Shown here one piece after another: positions 8,702 to 17,590 of a DNA stretch of 64,000 bases (its first letter is position 1; every line of letters begins with the position of its first letter). The DNA lies in contig NZ_JAUSWF010000010.1 in assembly GCF_030815095.1 (NCBI RefSeq), positions 13,506 to 77,505 on the forward strand, given 5' to 3'. Below the pieces are notes generated by a model. It had not been told where the DNA came from, ran no database searches, and worked only from the letters and a program-made list of their open reading frames with translations. The position numbers were made by a program, and so were the translations under genes. Source of the stretch: Aedoeadaptatus ivorii. GTDB taxonomy: Bacteria > Bacillota > Clostridia > Tissierellales > Peptoniphilaceae.

Positions 8702-9754
8702 ATGACAGTCTCTATTCAAGAATTTATCGCTATGATCAGCGAGGACCCGGCTATTTTTATTACCGCTTTGCTCGTCCTCGCCGTTATTTTTGTAAACGGA
8801 TGGACCGATGCGCCCAACGCCATCGCCACCGCCGTATCCACGCGGTCCATCGAACCGCAAAAGGCCATTTATATGGCGACATTGTTCAATTTTCTCGGCG
8901 TATTCGTTATGACCTTTCTCAATGCGAATGTCGCCGAAACCATCTTTAATATGGTAGACTTTAACGGCAACAACAACGAGGCGGTCATCGCCCTGTGCGC
9001 CGCCTTATTCAGTATCGTCATCTGGGCGACTGCCGCCTGGTACTTCGGGATTCCCACTTCGGAATCCCACGCCCTGATCGCCGGTCTTTCCGGCTCTGCC
9101 ATCGCCCTGCACGGCGGCCTTGCCGGCATCAACGGCGCAGAGTGGATCAAAAACATCTACGGCCTGGTGCTTTCGACGGTATTGGGCTTCGGCATGGGTT
9201 ATATCGTGGTCGAGGCGGTAAAGCGCATCTTCTTTTATGCCGACCGACGAAAGACCAAGCGATTTTTTAAGAACGGACAGCTGATCTCGGCGGCGGCCAT
9301 GGCATTTATGCACGGAGCGCAGGACGGCCAGAAGTTTATGGGGGTATTTATGCTCGCCATCAGCCTGGGGGCCGGCACCGGAAACGCCGGGCATTTTATC
9401 ATTCCCTCCTGGCTGATGATTCTGACCTCGCTCGTCATCGGCTTCGGCACCAGCATCGGCGGACTTCGGATCATCAAATCCGTCGGGATGAATATGGTCA
9501 AGCTGGAGACCTACGAAGGGTTCGCCGCCGATATGGGGGCGGCGATCAGCCTATTGTTCGCATCGATTACCGGGATCCCCGTCTCCACCACCCACACCAA
9601 GACCACGGCGATTATGGGCGTGGGCGCCTCCAAGCGCATTCGCAATGTCAACTGGGCAGTCGTTCGGGAGATGGGGCTGGCGTGGGTGTTGACCTTTCCT
9701 GGCTGCGGGTTGATCGGCTTTATAGTAACGTATATCTTTATCAAAATTTTCTAG
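8702..9754 (+). CDS. Inorganic phosphate transporter, PiT family
   Basis: A 350-residue integral membrane protein of the PiT family, low-affinity symporters of phosphate (often as the metal-phosphate complex). The N-terminal family signature is VNGWTDAPNAIATAVSTRSI, and its duplicated copy is the later SITGIPVSTTHTKTTAIMGVG region; the GIPTSESHALIAGL segment is also characteristic. About ten hydrophobic segments are visible. The adjacent DUF47 gene, 9 bases downstream, is the usual partner and regulator of PiT transporters. Confidence 0.93.
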   Translation: MTVSIQEFIAMISEDPAIFITALLVLAVIFVNGWTDAPNAIATAVSTRSIEPQKAIYMATLFNFLGVFVMTFLNANVAETIFNMVDFNGNNNEAVIALCAALFSIVIWATAAWYFGIPTSESHALIAGLSGSAIALHGGLAGINGAEWIKNIYGLVLSTVLGFGMGYIVVEAVKRIFFYADRRKTKRFFKNGQLISAAAMAFMHGAQDGQKFMGVFMLAISLGAGTGNAGHFIIPSWLMILTSLVIGFGTSIGGLRIIKSVGMNMVKLETYEGFAADMGAAISLLFASITGIPVSTTHTKTTAIMGVGASKRIRNVNWAVVREMGLAWVLTFPGCGLIGFIVTYIFIKIF

Positions 9755-9763
9755 GAGCATTCC

Positions 9764-10390
9764 ATGAGAGAAAGAAAGTTCGACTATTTTCAGAAGTTTA
9801 GCGATATGACGGATCGCGCGACGGCGGCGGCCAGACTGCTCAGCGACATCTTAAACAATTACGATCACACCAAGCTGAAAGAAAAGACCGAAGCCATGAA
9901 GCGCATCGAAAACGACGCGGACCATACCATGCACTCGATTATGAATCAGCTGGCCATCGAATTTTTGCCGCCCATCGAGCGGGAAGACATTATCGAAGTG
10001 ACCCAAAAGCTCGATACGGTGGTCGACAGCATCGAGGAGATCCTCTTGGGTCTGTATATGTATCGGGTGCGGGAATTGATCCCCGAATGCATAGAATTCG
10101 GCGAATTAATTCTGGAGGGCACGCTGCTATTGGAAGAGCTGGTGTTGGAATTCAGCAACTTCAAGCGCTCCAATGACGTAAAGGATCGCATTATTCACAT
10201 CAACTCCCTCGAGGGCAAGGGCGATGAATTGTACTTAAATTCCATGCGCGCCCTCTTCGACTTTACCGGCACCTTCGACCCCCGCCGCATCCTGACTTGG
10301 AAGGAACTCTTGACGGTGATGGAAAACTGTATGGACAGCATAGAAGGTGCGGCGAACGAATTCGAATCCGCCATGTTAAAAAACCAATAA
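9764..10390 (+). CDS. DUF47 / PhoU-like phosphate transport accessory protein
   Basis: A 208-residue, mostly alpha-helical cytoplasmic protein: RKFDYFQKFSDMTDRATAAARLL, then ENDADHTMHSIMNQLAIEFLPPIEREDI and LDTVVDSIEEILLGLYMYRV. These are DUF47 (YkaA/PhoU-like) hallmarks. Such proteins are encoded with PiT transporters and are thought to modulate them. GGAG precedes the ATG. It is the second gene of a two-gene phosphate operon. Confidence 0.9.
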   Translation: MRERKFDYFQKFSDMTDRATAAARLLSDILNNYDHTKLKEKTEAMKRIENDADHTMHSIMNQLAIEFLPPIEREDIIEVTQKLDTVVDSIEEILLGLYMYRVRELIPECIEFGELILEGTLLLEELVLEFSNFKRSNDVKDRIIHINSLEGKGDELYLNSMRALFDFTGTFDPRRILTWKELLTVMENCMDSIEGAANEFESAMLKNQ

Positions 10391-10394
10391 ATAC

Positions 10395-10429
10395 AAAAAC
10401 CGGTCCCTAGCGTTTAGGACCGGTTTTTT
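10395..10429. terminator. Bidirectional terminator shared by the phosphate operon and the helicase gene
   Basis: A perfect 12-bp stem, AAAAACCGGTCC (10395-10406) with GGACCGGTTTTT (10417-10428), and a 10-base loop. T runs occur on both strands. The stop codon of the convergent helicase gene (10414-10416) lies at the loop edge of this hairpin. Confidence 0.93.
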
Positions 10430-12279
10430 CGTTGCCGCAATATGTCTTCTTTTGCCCAGGTAAAAAAGGGGGAGGGGCTCGCCACTTCCCGGTCGATGCG
10501 CCGGGGCCTGAGAAAATAGAGGCGATGGCGCGCCCGGGTCATGCCCACATAAAACAAGCGACGCTCTTCTTCGAGCAGGCGCTCCACTTCGTGGGGATGT
10601 GCGTCCGATGCGGCGCGGGCGGGGATTACATCTTCGTTTAAGTCGATCAGAAATACCGCATCGAATTCCAACCCCTTGGCGCCGTGCAGCGTGCTCAACA
10701 CGATGCCCGGTTCCTTGGCACCGCCGCCCGAAAGCAGACGGTCCAGCGCCTGCAAGCGGGCCATAAAGGCGTCCGCATCGGCGCAGTTTTTGGCGATAAA
10801 TTTCGCGTAGTAGAGAATGCGCATGGCGGCGGTTTTGGAGGAGCCAAAGGTATTGGCGTGGTTTTCCAAATACTTTTCGTATTCCAGATCCTTTTGAATA
10901 AATCGAAAGGCTTCGGCGAGGGGAAGGCCCGCGAGATACATAAAGTCGCGGCGTAGCGCTTGGAGGTCCCTCCGCATATAGTCGGGGAGCTTTCCTTCGA
11001 GCATGGTGTCGAAGACCGATACCGAAACGCCGCGGCGAGCGAGGTCCTCCACCATTTTCTTGGAAATATAGCCGCGGATTTTATAGTAAATATGCGAGAA
11101 CGATTCGAGATCGCGAGGGTCTTGGGCAAAGCGCACGATCTCCAAGAGATCCTTTACGACGCGGTGGCGCAAAAATCGGATCTTGCCCTCGCGCATCGAA
11201 AAGGCGATATTCTTCCGCTCGAAGTATTCCGCACAGCCCACGGCGGAGATATGGTTGCGATAGAGCATCGCCACGTCCTTGAGGTCGTGTTTTTGAATTT
11301 CAGATGCGATAAAGGCGTATTGTCGTTTGAGATCGTCGAGCTCCACATAGCGAAGCGCGACGCCGCTTTCCCGTACGGCGTGCACGTCTTTCGAATAGCG
11401 CTTTTTATTCTGTTCGATAAAACGGGTGGAGGCGGCGATAATCGATTCCGTCGAGCGAAAATTGCGGGACAGATAGTAGATCTTCAGATTCTGATAGCGG
11501 TCCTTCAGCGACATGAGACCTTGAAAGTCGGCGCCCCGAAAGCCGTAAATCGACTGGTCGTCGTCGGCGACGACGAAGAGGTTTTTTTCCGCTCCCAAAA
11601 CGGCATCGACGATGGCGAGCTGACCGCGCGATGTATCCTGGCCTTCGTCGAGCTGTACATAGTCGTAGGATCTACGAATGGCGCGCAAGAGGCCCGGATC
11701 CTTTTGAAAAATTTCGGGGCAAAGGGCGATCATATCGTCGAAGTCGATCCAGTTGCGGCTGCGCTTGAGCGATTCGTAACCTCGGTAAAATTTTGTAAAG
11801 AGGGGACTGCGCGCCTGTTTCTGATAGGCGTCGGGGTCGAGCATTTTATTTTTGACGTATCCGATTTCTCCGATCAAGGTCTCCAGCTGCTCGTCGTTGG
11901 GGCTTCGGTGCAGATACTCTCGCCATAGATCGGCGAGGATGCGCCACTTCCCGATGTTTTGCGCGGTTTCGATCAAGGTGTAGCGAATGCCCGAGCGGCG
12001 CTCGTAATTTTTCAGCACCGAAAAGCAGAAGCTGTGGATGGTGGAAAAAGACGGCGCCGGTTCCTCATAGAAGAGCTTGCGGTAGCGGAGCTGCATATCT
12101 TTGGCGGCGGCCCTTGAAAAGGTTATCGTAAGAATGCGCACCGGATCCTCACCCGCTTCGATCAGTCTCTTGGTGCGGCTTAGAAGCATCGTCGTCTTTC
12201 CGCTTCCGGGCACGGCGAGGACCAGGGCGGGACCTTTGTCGTGGGAGATCGCCTTTTTCTGTTCATCGGTCAGTTTCAT
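10414..12279 (-). CDS. UvrD/PcrA-type superfamily 1 DNA helicase
   Basis: ATP-dependent 3'-5' DNA helicase of the UvrD/Rep/PcrA group, 621 residues. The motifs appear in order: Walker A AVPGSGKTTML near residue 20, ILTITFSRAAAKDM, YDYVQLDEGQDTSRGQ (motif II, here DEGQD), VADDDQSIYGFRGA (motif III), YLSRNFRST (motif IV), STLHGAKGLEFDAVFLIDL (motif V) and RRLFYVGMTRARHRLY (motif VI). It is shorter than PcrA (about 730 residues), mainly lacking the C-terminal extension, so I do not assign pcrA. Single gene on the minus strand. Confidence 0.9.
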   Translation of the reverse strand: MKLTDEQKKAISHDKGPALVLAVPGSGKTTMLLSRTKRLIEAGEDPVRILTITFSRAAAKDMQLRYRKLFYEEPAPSFSTIHSFCFSVLKNYERRSGIRYTLIETAQNIGKWRILADLWREYLHRSPNDEQLETLIGEIGYVKNKMLDPDAYQKQARSPLFTKFYRGYESLKRSRNWIDFDDMIALCPEIFQKDPGLLRAIRRSYDYVQLDEGQDTSRGQLAIVDAVLGAEKNLFVVADDDQSIYGFRGADFQGLMSLKDRYQNLKIYYLSRNFRSTESIIAASTRFIEQNKKRYSKDVHAVRESGVALRYVELDDLKRQYAFIASEIQKHDLKDVAMLYRNHISAVGCAEYFERKNIAFSMREGKIRFLRHRVVKDLLEIVRFAQDPRDLESFSHIYYKIRGYISKKMVEDLARRGVSVSVFDTMLEGKLPDYMRRDLQALRRDFMYLAGLPLAEAFRFIQKDLEYEKYLENHANTFGSSKTAAMRILYYAKFIAKNCADADAFMARLQALDRLLSGGGAKEPGIVLSTLHGAKGLEFDAVFLIDLNEDVIPARAASDAHPHEVERLLEEERRLFYVGMTRARHRLYFLRPRRIDREVASPSPFFTWAKEDILRQRKNRS

Positions 12280-12323
12280 AGTTCACCTCCCGTCGAGTAT
12301 ACCATTTCTTCGGGCAAATGTCC

Positions 12324-12352
12324 TTTTCAAGACTTGGGGCATGGTATATAAT
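12324..12352 (+). promoter_or_regulatory. Promoter of the PAP2 gene
   Basis: TTTTCA (12324-12329), a 17-base spacer and TATAAT (12347-12352). Its position rules out the upstream in-frame ATG at 12318 as the start codon. Confidence 0.7.
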
Positions 12353-12383
12353 GAACGGAGTAGGTATGTACAGGATGGTGAAG

Positions 12384-12923
12384 ATGAAAAACCCGTTTAA
12401 ATCTTTTGATGAATACTTTATGGAACGCATCAATAAGGAATTAAAAAATCCCTACTGCGATATGTTTTTTTATTTGTATACCAATATTGCAGATCCCAGA
12501 TGTCTGGTCGCGTTTTCTCTCTTCATGCTCGCGCTCGGAAAACGTTGGATCGGGCAATCGGCCTACGAGATGGTCCTGGCATTGGTGCTGAGTACCTTGC
12601 TGGCACAAATTTTAAAACGGGCATTCAGCCGGAGTCGACCCTACTGGATTTTGAAAAACCTCAATACCTACGGGATCGACCTACGGGATTATTCTTTTCC
12701 TTCGGGACATACGACCGCGGCATTTACCGTGGCCACCACATTCTCACTGTATTTTCCGAAACTTGCCGTACTCTTTATCGCCATGGCGATACTGGTGGCG
12801 GTTTCCAGGACGTATCTCGCGGTACACTATCCCACCGATGTCTTGGCGGGCGTGATACTCGGCATCGGCGTCGCGTATGTTGTACATATTTATGTCTACG
12901 ATGCCGTAGCAAATTGGTTTTAG
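12384..12923 (+). CDS. PAP2-family membrane phosphatase
   Basis: A membrane phosphatase of the PAP2 superfamily, about 179 residues with five or six hydrophobic segments. The three catalytic motifs are complete: KRAFSRSRP (motif 1), YSFPSGHTTA (motif 2) and SRTYLAVHYPTD (motif 3, with the nucleophilic histidine). Family members act on undecaprenyl pyrophosphate or lipid phosphates; the substrate cannot be told from sequence. Candidate starts are ATG 12366, 12375 and 12384; I prefer 12384, where an AGGATGGTG precedes and the start falls well downstream of the predicted transcription start. Confidence 0.85.
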   Translation: MKNPFKSFDEYFMERINKELKNPYCDMFFYLYTNIADPRCLVAFSLFMLALGKRWIGQSAYEMVLALVLSTLLAQILKRAFSRSRPYWILKNLNTYGIDLRDYSFPSGHTTAAFTVATTFSLYFPKLAVLFIAMAILVAVSRTYLAVHYPTDVLAGVILGIGVAYVVHIYVYDAVANWF

Positions 12924-12941
12924 CAAAAGGAGGAAGCGTAT

Positions 12942-13745
12942 ATGGTAATGACAAACTTCTTGCAAAAGAGAAAAACGGTTCGGGAATTCGGTCCTACGGA
13001 TCTTTCCGCCACCGAAATGCAATGGGTACGAGATATTCTCGCCAAGGTGGAAAACGAAGAAGGCAGCGAGGACATCAGCTTCGCGCTGTTTGAAAACGGA
13101 GATACCATCGCAAACAGCCTGAAGGGCAAAGCCGGTTATGGCGGCGTGATGATTGCCGCGCCCTTCTATATCGCATTGAAGGTAAAGAGCCACGACAAAG
13201 AAGATTTGATCCGCACCGGCTACTATCTCGAAAAACTCAACACCGCACTGGTCGACCGCGGATTCGGCACCTGCTGGATCACCGTCACCCAAGTCGACGA
13301 CGATACCAAGAAAATGCTCTTCGGCGAAGGCGGAGAATTTGTCGACTACATCGTAGGATTCGGGCACGCCGAAAACCAGGAAGTATTTGCCGAAGACGGC
13401 GTAAGCCCCCGCTATAGCGTGGACGAAATCGTATTTAAGGATCACCTCGATACGCCCGTCACTATGGAAGTATTGGAAAACTACGGCCTGTTTGAGCTGT
13501 TTACTTCCATTCGCTTTGCGCCCAGCCATGTAAACGCGCAGCCCTGGCGCTTCTTGCTCAAAGACGACGGTACGGTTACGCTGTTTATGGACAAATCCAA
13601 GGGCCAAAAGAGCTATGTGGATATCGGCGTCGTCATGTACTACTTCGAGGCGATGCTCGCGGGCACCGGCACCCACAAGCGTTGGGCACTCATAGAAGGA
13701 GCCGACATCGGCGGATTGGAACCCGTCGCAGAAATTTCCATCTGA
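12942..13745 (+). CDS. Nitroreductase-like protein (TM1586 type)
   Basis: A 267-residue protein with two nitroreductase-fold halves. The N-terminal segment LQKRKTVREFGPTDLSA is the FMN-phosphate-binding type opening, followed by GYYLEKLNTALVDRGFGTCWI. The second half has FTSIRFAPSHVNAQPWRFLL, the matching substrate/FMN-side motif. This layout fits the putative TM1586-type nitroreductases. FMN binding is expected; the electron acceptor is unknown. AAAGGAGG lies upstream of the ATG. It may be cotranscribed with the PAP2 gene 18 bases upstream. Confidence 0.82.
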   Translation: MVMTNFLQKRKTVREFGPTDLSATEMQWVRDILAKVENEEGSEDISFALFENGDTIANSLKGKAGYGGVMIAAPFYIALKVKSHDKEDLIRTGYYLEKLNTALVDRGFGTCWITVTQVDDDTKKMLFGEGGEFVDYIVGFGHAENQEVFAEDGVSPRYSVDEIVFKDHLDTPVTMEVLENYGLFELFTSIRFAPSHVNAQPWRFLLKDDGTVTLFMDKSKGQKSYVDIGVVMYYFEAMLAGTGTHKRWALIEGADIGGLEPVAEISI

Positions 13746-13762
13746 TTCCGGCGAAGGAAAAG

Positions 13763-13783
13763 GCGCCTGCAGGCGCTTTTTTT
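13763..13783 (+). terminator. Intrinsic terminator after the nitroreductase-like gene
   Basis: GCGCC (13763-13767), TGCA loop, GGCGC (13772-13776), then seven Ts. Confidence 0.85.
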
Positions 13784-13784
13784 A

Positions 13785-13813
13785 TTGACAAAAACCGAAA
13801 AGGAGCGTATCCT
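13785..13813 (+). promoter_or_regulatory. Promoter of the P-type ATPase gene
   Basis: Consensus TTGACA (13785-13790), 17-base spacer, TATCCT (13808-13813). It follows immediately on the T run of the preceding terminator. Confidence 0.8.
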
Positions 13814-13837
13814 ACACATGAACAATCAATCATGTGT
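13814..13837 (+). promoter_or_regulatory. ArsR/SmtB-type metal operator palindrome
   Basis: A 24-bp imperfect palindrome directly after the -10: ACACATGA (13814-13821) and TCATGTGT (13830-13837) are perfect inverted arms around an 8-base centre ACAATCAA. Size, ATGAAC core and location over the transcription start resemble operators of ArsR/SmtB-family metal sensors that control zinc/cadmium ATPase genes. No ArsR gene is in the window, so the regulator would act from elsewhere. Confidence 0.65.
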
Positions 13838-13855
13838 TAGCGGAGGGAGGATCCT

Positions 13856-15928
13856 TTGTATACGTATCGATTGGACAATTTGGGGTGCGCGAACTGCGCC
13901 GCAAAAATCGAAGAGCGCGTCGGCGCATTGCCCGGCATTGATCGCGCGCGGCTGGATTTCACCGCAAAGCGACTCGCCGTAGAAGGTCCGGACGCTGCCG
14001 ATAAAGAACAGATAAAGAGAATCTGTACGGCGGTCGAATCCGACATCGTCGTCCGCGAAGAAAAAGAGATCGACGAAACGGAGAACGAAGGCGAAGACCG
14101 AGCGGCGTTTCAAAAAGAGGCGATGTGCCTTCTGGGCATACTCCTCGCCGCCGTAGCAAACACCCTACTGGTGTCGGGAACTTTGCAGACCGTCCTCTAT
14201 GGGGCGCTGCTTGTCATAGCGGGCTTTCCGATTTTTCGCCAGGCGCTTCGGGGCATTCGCACCGGCGAGGTATTCGACGAAAACTTTCTGATGAGCATCG
14301 CCGCCATCGGCGCCTTTTATATCGGCGAGTACACCGAGGCATTGGGCGTATTGCTCTTTTATCGACTGGGCGAGGCATTGCAAGATCGCGCAGTGGATCG
14401 CGCGACGGCATCGGTGGAATCTCTGTTAAAGAACGACACGACCACGGCGCATTTGATCGCCGATGAAATCATAGAGGTCGACGCCGCCACCTTGCAGCCG
14501 GGAGATACGATCCTGTTGCGTGCCGGCGATACCCTGGCGGCGGACGGAAAGATCCGCAAGGGATCGGGACATATCTCCAATCAGCATATGACCGGAGAAT
14601 CCGTACCCGTCGCGGTTTCCGAAGGAGACGAGGTGCTCGCCGGTGCCATCTCATTGGACGGCGCCCTCGAGATATCGGTGCTCCGCGCGGCGGGCGAGTC
14701 TACCATGGCGCGGATCGAGTCTATGGTCTCCGATGCGCGGCTCAATAAGGGCAAAACCGAACGCTGGATCACCCGATTCTCTCGCATATATACGCCGGTG
14801 GTGGTGTGTATCGCCCTCGCGGTCGCTTTGGGCGGGTCCCTAGTCTTCGGCGATTGGAATCTGTGGATCTACCGCGCCTGTGCCTTTTTGATCATAAGCT
14901 GTCCCTGTGCCTTGGTGCTTTCGGTGCCCCTTACGATGTTTGCGGGGATCGGGCGCGCCTCCCGCGAGGGGATCTTTGTAAAGGGATCGACGGCTTTAGA
15001 GGCCATTGCCGAAGCGGATGCCGTCGCCTTCGACAAGACCGGGACGCTCACCGACGGCAAGTTTTCTCTGGCACGCATCGACGCAATTTCAGGGGATAGA
15101 GACCGCATCTTATACCTCGCCGCCACGGCGGAACAGTACTCGAATCACCCCATCGCCCGGAGCATACTCGCGAATGCAAAGGCGAAGGGAACGCCGTCGG
15201 ATGTCAAGGAAGTGCCGGGAAAGGGAGTTTTATGCACCATAGAGAATGCTTCCGTCGCCGTCGGCAATGAAGCGCTTATGGCGCTTGTGGGCATCGAAGA
15301 TTTGCCCCCCTCTTCCGAAGAGACCTCGGTCTTCGTCGCCGAGGACAAGGCGCTTTTGGGCAGAATCGCCTTTACCGACACCATGAAAACGGGCGTCGCC
15401 GAGGCGATCCGCCATTTGAAGCGCACCCTTACCACCTATATCTTCTCCGGCGACAAACCGGCGATCGCCGAAGCGCTGGGCTGCGAATTGGGAATCGACG
15501 AGACCCGCGGCGGGCTTCTCCCCGACGAGAAGATTCGGGCGCTGGATGCAGTGCTCGCCCGGGGAAAGAAGGTCGTCTATGTGGGAGACGGGATCAACGA
15601 CGCCCCGGTGCTCGCGCGAAGCGATGCGGGCATTGCCATGGGCACCGGCGGGAGCGATATGGCGATCGAAAGTGCCGACGTGGTTATTTTGGGCGACGAT
15701 ATCGGCAAACTTCCCTTCCTGTTTTCCCTGGCAAATCGTGCGAAGCGGGTGAGTTACGGTAATATCGCATTTGCCCTCGCCGTAAAGCTTTTGGTCGTCG
15801 TCTTGAGCATAGCGGGCATCGGTAACTTGTGGCTTGCGGTCTTTGCCGACGTCGGCGTTTCGCTGATCTGCGTGTTTATCGCCATGACGCTGTTGACCTA
15901 TAAACCTTCCGAAACGAGTGTGGTATAA
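13856..15928 (+). CDS. Heavy-metal P1B-type ATPase, zinc/cadmium/lead exporter class
   Basis: A 690-residue metal-exporting ATPase. A heavy-metal-associated domain with GCANC (cysteines 11 and 14) is followed by an acidic linker and eight expected membrane helices. The transmembrane metal site SCPCAL (cysteines 349 and 351), phosphorylation site DKTGTLT (Asp 393), NHPIA nucleotide site and GDGINDAPVLARSDAGIAMG hinge are all present. The last helices carry K followed by DVG (AVKLLVV and FADVGVS), which marks the ZntA/CadA (P1B-2) subgroup rather than copper pumps. The TTG start has CGGAGGGAGG 6-7 bases upstream. Likely induced by Zn, Cd or Pb through the operator just upstream. Confidence 0.93.
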   Translation: MYTYRLDNLGCANCAAKIEERVGALPGIDRARLDFTAKRLAVEGPDAADKEQIKRICTAVESDIVVREEKEIDETENEGEDRAAFQKEAMCLLGILLAAVANTLLVSGTLQTVLYGALLVIAGFPIFRQALRGIRTGEVFDENFLMSIAAIGAFYIGEYTEALGVLLFYRLGEALQDRAVDRATASVESLLKNDTTTAHLIADEIIEVDAATLQPGDTILLRAGDTLAADGKIRKGSGHISNQHMTGESVPVAVSEGDEVLAGAISLDGALEISVLRAAGESTMARIESMVSDARLNKGKTERWITRFSRIYTPVVVCIALAVALGGSLVFGDWNLWIYRACAFLIISCPCALVLSVPLTMFAGIGRASREGIFVKGSTALEAIAEADAVAFDKTGTLTDGKFSLARIDAISGDRDRILYLAATAEQYSNHPIARSILANAKAKGTPSDVKEVPGKGVLCTIENASVAVGNEALMALVGIEDLPPSSEETSVFVAEDKALLGRIAFTDTMKTGVAEAIRHLKRTLTTYIFSGDKPAIAEALGCELGIDETRGGLLPDEKIRALDAVLARGKKVVYVGDGINDAPVLARSDAGIAMGTGGSDMAIESADVVILGDDIGKLPFLFSLANRAKRVSYGNIAFALAVKLLVVVLSIAGIGNLWLAVFADVGVSLICVFIAMTLLTYKPSETSVV

Positions 15929-15929
15929 T
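15921..15929 (+). promoter_or_regulatory. Extended -10 promoter of the TPR-map-cyclophilin operon
   Basis: TGGTATAAT overlapping the ATPase stop codon; TATAAT is 15924-15929 with TG at 15921-15922. No clear -35. Confidence 0.6.
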
Positions 15930-15946
15930 ATTTTCGGGAGGCGTAT

Positions 15947-16840
15947 ATGTCCGGAAAGTGGAAGAACTATCAGATTTTGGGGAGAGATTTTCTCGAGCGA
16001 GGAGACCGCAAGCGTGCCCTGAAATCTTTAGAAAAATCGATGATTTTTGCACCCGATGACAAAGCATTGGCAGAGACCTTATTTTCCGTCGCCGACCTGT
16101 ATTGGCAGGCGGGAAACGAGGATCGCGCCATTGCTTTTTTCCGTGAGATTACAAAACTCGGGGATTACCCCGGGGCGCATTACGGCATGGGGGTGCTCTA
16201 TAGCGAAAAAGGCGAGATTCGCCGCGCCATTTCCTGTTTTCAAAAAGCGGTGGCGTCCTATCCCTTTTACGAGAGTGCCTATTACGAAATGGCGCTCTTG
16301 TACGATCGATTGGGGTATAAAGACGTGGCGCTGGAGCTCTTTTACCAATGTGCGACGCTGGTGCCCGAAAACGGCATCGTCCGAAGCGACATCGCCTCGA
16401 TCTACGAAGAGCGGGGCGCATACAAGAAGGCGTTGGGCTATGCCAAACGGGCGGTGGAGCTCTCGCCGACTTACGCCCGGGGCTATTACAATCTCGGCGT
16501 CATTTACCAAAAGACGGGGAGAGATAAGAAGGCGATGACGGCGTATCGCGACGCGCTGGATTTGGACCCGGACTACGCCCCGACGTATTTGAATATGTCG
16601 GCGATCTTTCTGAAAAACGAGCGGCCGACAGACGCCGTATATATTTTGACGCGGGGGATACGCAGAAACTTACACAGCGTCAATCTCTACTACAACCGCG
16701 CCTGTAGCTTTATGCGCCTGGGCAAGCGAACCACCGCCCTGGCCGATCTGAAGCGCGCCATCGCCATCGACGGCGACGCGCGCATGTGGGCGTCGAGAGA
16801 TGAAGATTTACAAGACATCGTCCGGGAGGTGGACAGTTGA
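15947..16840 (+). CDS. Tetratricopeptide-repeat protein
   Basis: A 297-residue protein composed of about seven TPR units of 34 residues; typical units include GRDFLERGDRKRALKSLEKS, AHYGMGVLYSEKGEIRRAIS and YYNLGVIYQKTGRDKKAMTA. There is no signal peptide or membrane segment, so it is a cytoplasmic scaffold or adaptor. The partner is not evident. GGGAGG lies before the ATG, and the map gene overlaps its last codons. Confidence 0.88.
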   Translation: MSGKWKNYQILGRDFLERGDRKRALKSLEKSMIFAPDDKALAETLFSVADLYWQAGNEDRAIAFFREITKLGDYPGAHYGMGVLYSEKGEIRRAISCFQKAVASYPFYESAYYEMALLYDRLGYKDVALELFYQCATLVPENGIVRSDIASIYEERGAYKKALGYAKRAVELSPTYARGYYNLGVIYQKTGRDKKAMTAYRDALDLDPDYAPTYLNMSAIFLKNERPTDAVYILTRGIRRNLHSVNLYYNRACSFMRLGKRTTALADLKRAIAIDGDARMWASRDEDLQDIVREVDS

Positions 16841-17589
16841 TAATCATAAAGACCGAACACGAAATCGAAAAAATGCAGAAGGCGGCGGATCTCTTGATCG
16901 CCGTACACAAGGCGCTTCGGGAAAAAATCGTACCCGGCGTCACCACCATGGAACTCGACCGCTTCGTCGAAAAATTTATCACAGATCGCGGCGGCCATCC
17001 CGAACAAAAGGGCTATCAGGGCTATCCGTATAGCATTTGCGCGTCGGTAAACGACGAAATCTGCCACGGCTTTCCCACGGACACGCCGCTTCGGGAAGGG
17101 GATTTGCTCACCGTAGATATGGTGGTCAATATCGGCGGCTATTTGGCGGATTCCGCGTGGAGCTATGCAGTGGGCGAAGTCTCGAAAGAGACGAAGAAGC
17201 TAATGGATGTCACCAAAGAATGCCTGTATCGGGGCATCGAGAAAGTACGTCCCGGCGCCCGATTGGGAGACATCGGCAACGCCATTCAGAGCCACGCCGA
17301 GGCCAACGGGTTTTCGGTGGTACGCGATTTCGTCGGCCACGGCATCGGAAAAAATATGCACGAAGATCCCCAAGTGCTCCACTACGGCAAGCCCGACCGC
17401 GGCCTGCGCTTGCAGGAAGGCATGGTATTTACCATAGAGCCCATGATCAACGCGGGGGATTGGCCCATCCGCATGGACAAAAACGGTTGGACCGCGAGGA
17501 CTAAAGACGGTTCTCTGTCCTGCCAGTACGAACATACCCTGGCGGTGACTCGAGACGGGGTCGTCGTCCTGACCGAACAAGGAGAATAA
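16837..17589 (+). CDS. map: Methionine aminopeptidase, type I
   Basis: Removes the N-terminal methionine from new proteins. The 250-residue catalytic domain has the dinuclear metal ligands in TVDMVVNIGGYLADSAW (first Asp pair), VGHGIGKNMHEDP (His), FTIEPMI (Glu) and the final EHTLAVT region (Glu). KGYQGYPYSICASVNDEICHG is the family active-site segment. It starts at TTG 16837, overlapping the TPR gene by four bases. The N-terminus is short, as in the bacterial type Ia form. Confidence 0.95.
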   Translation: MIIIKTEHEIEKMQKAADLLIAVHKALREKIVPGVTTMELDRFVEKFITDRGGHPEQKGYQGYPYSICASVNDEICHGFPTDTPLREGDLLTVDMVVNIGGYLADSAWSYAVGEVSKETKKLMDVTKECLYRGIEKVRPGARLGDIGNAIQSHAEANGFSVVRDFVGHGIGKNMHEDPQVLHYGKPDRGLRLQEGMVFTIEPMINAGDWPIRMDKNGWTARTKDGSLSCQYEHTLAVTRDGVVVLTEQGE

Positions 17590-17590
17590 T

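Noticed and set aside
10960..11928. Open frame of about 320 codons antisense to the helicase gene
   Set aside because: All SF1 helicase motifs lie on the other strand, and this frame has no start signal.
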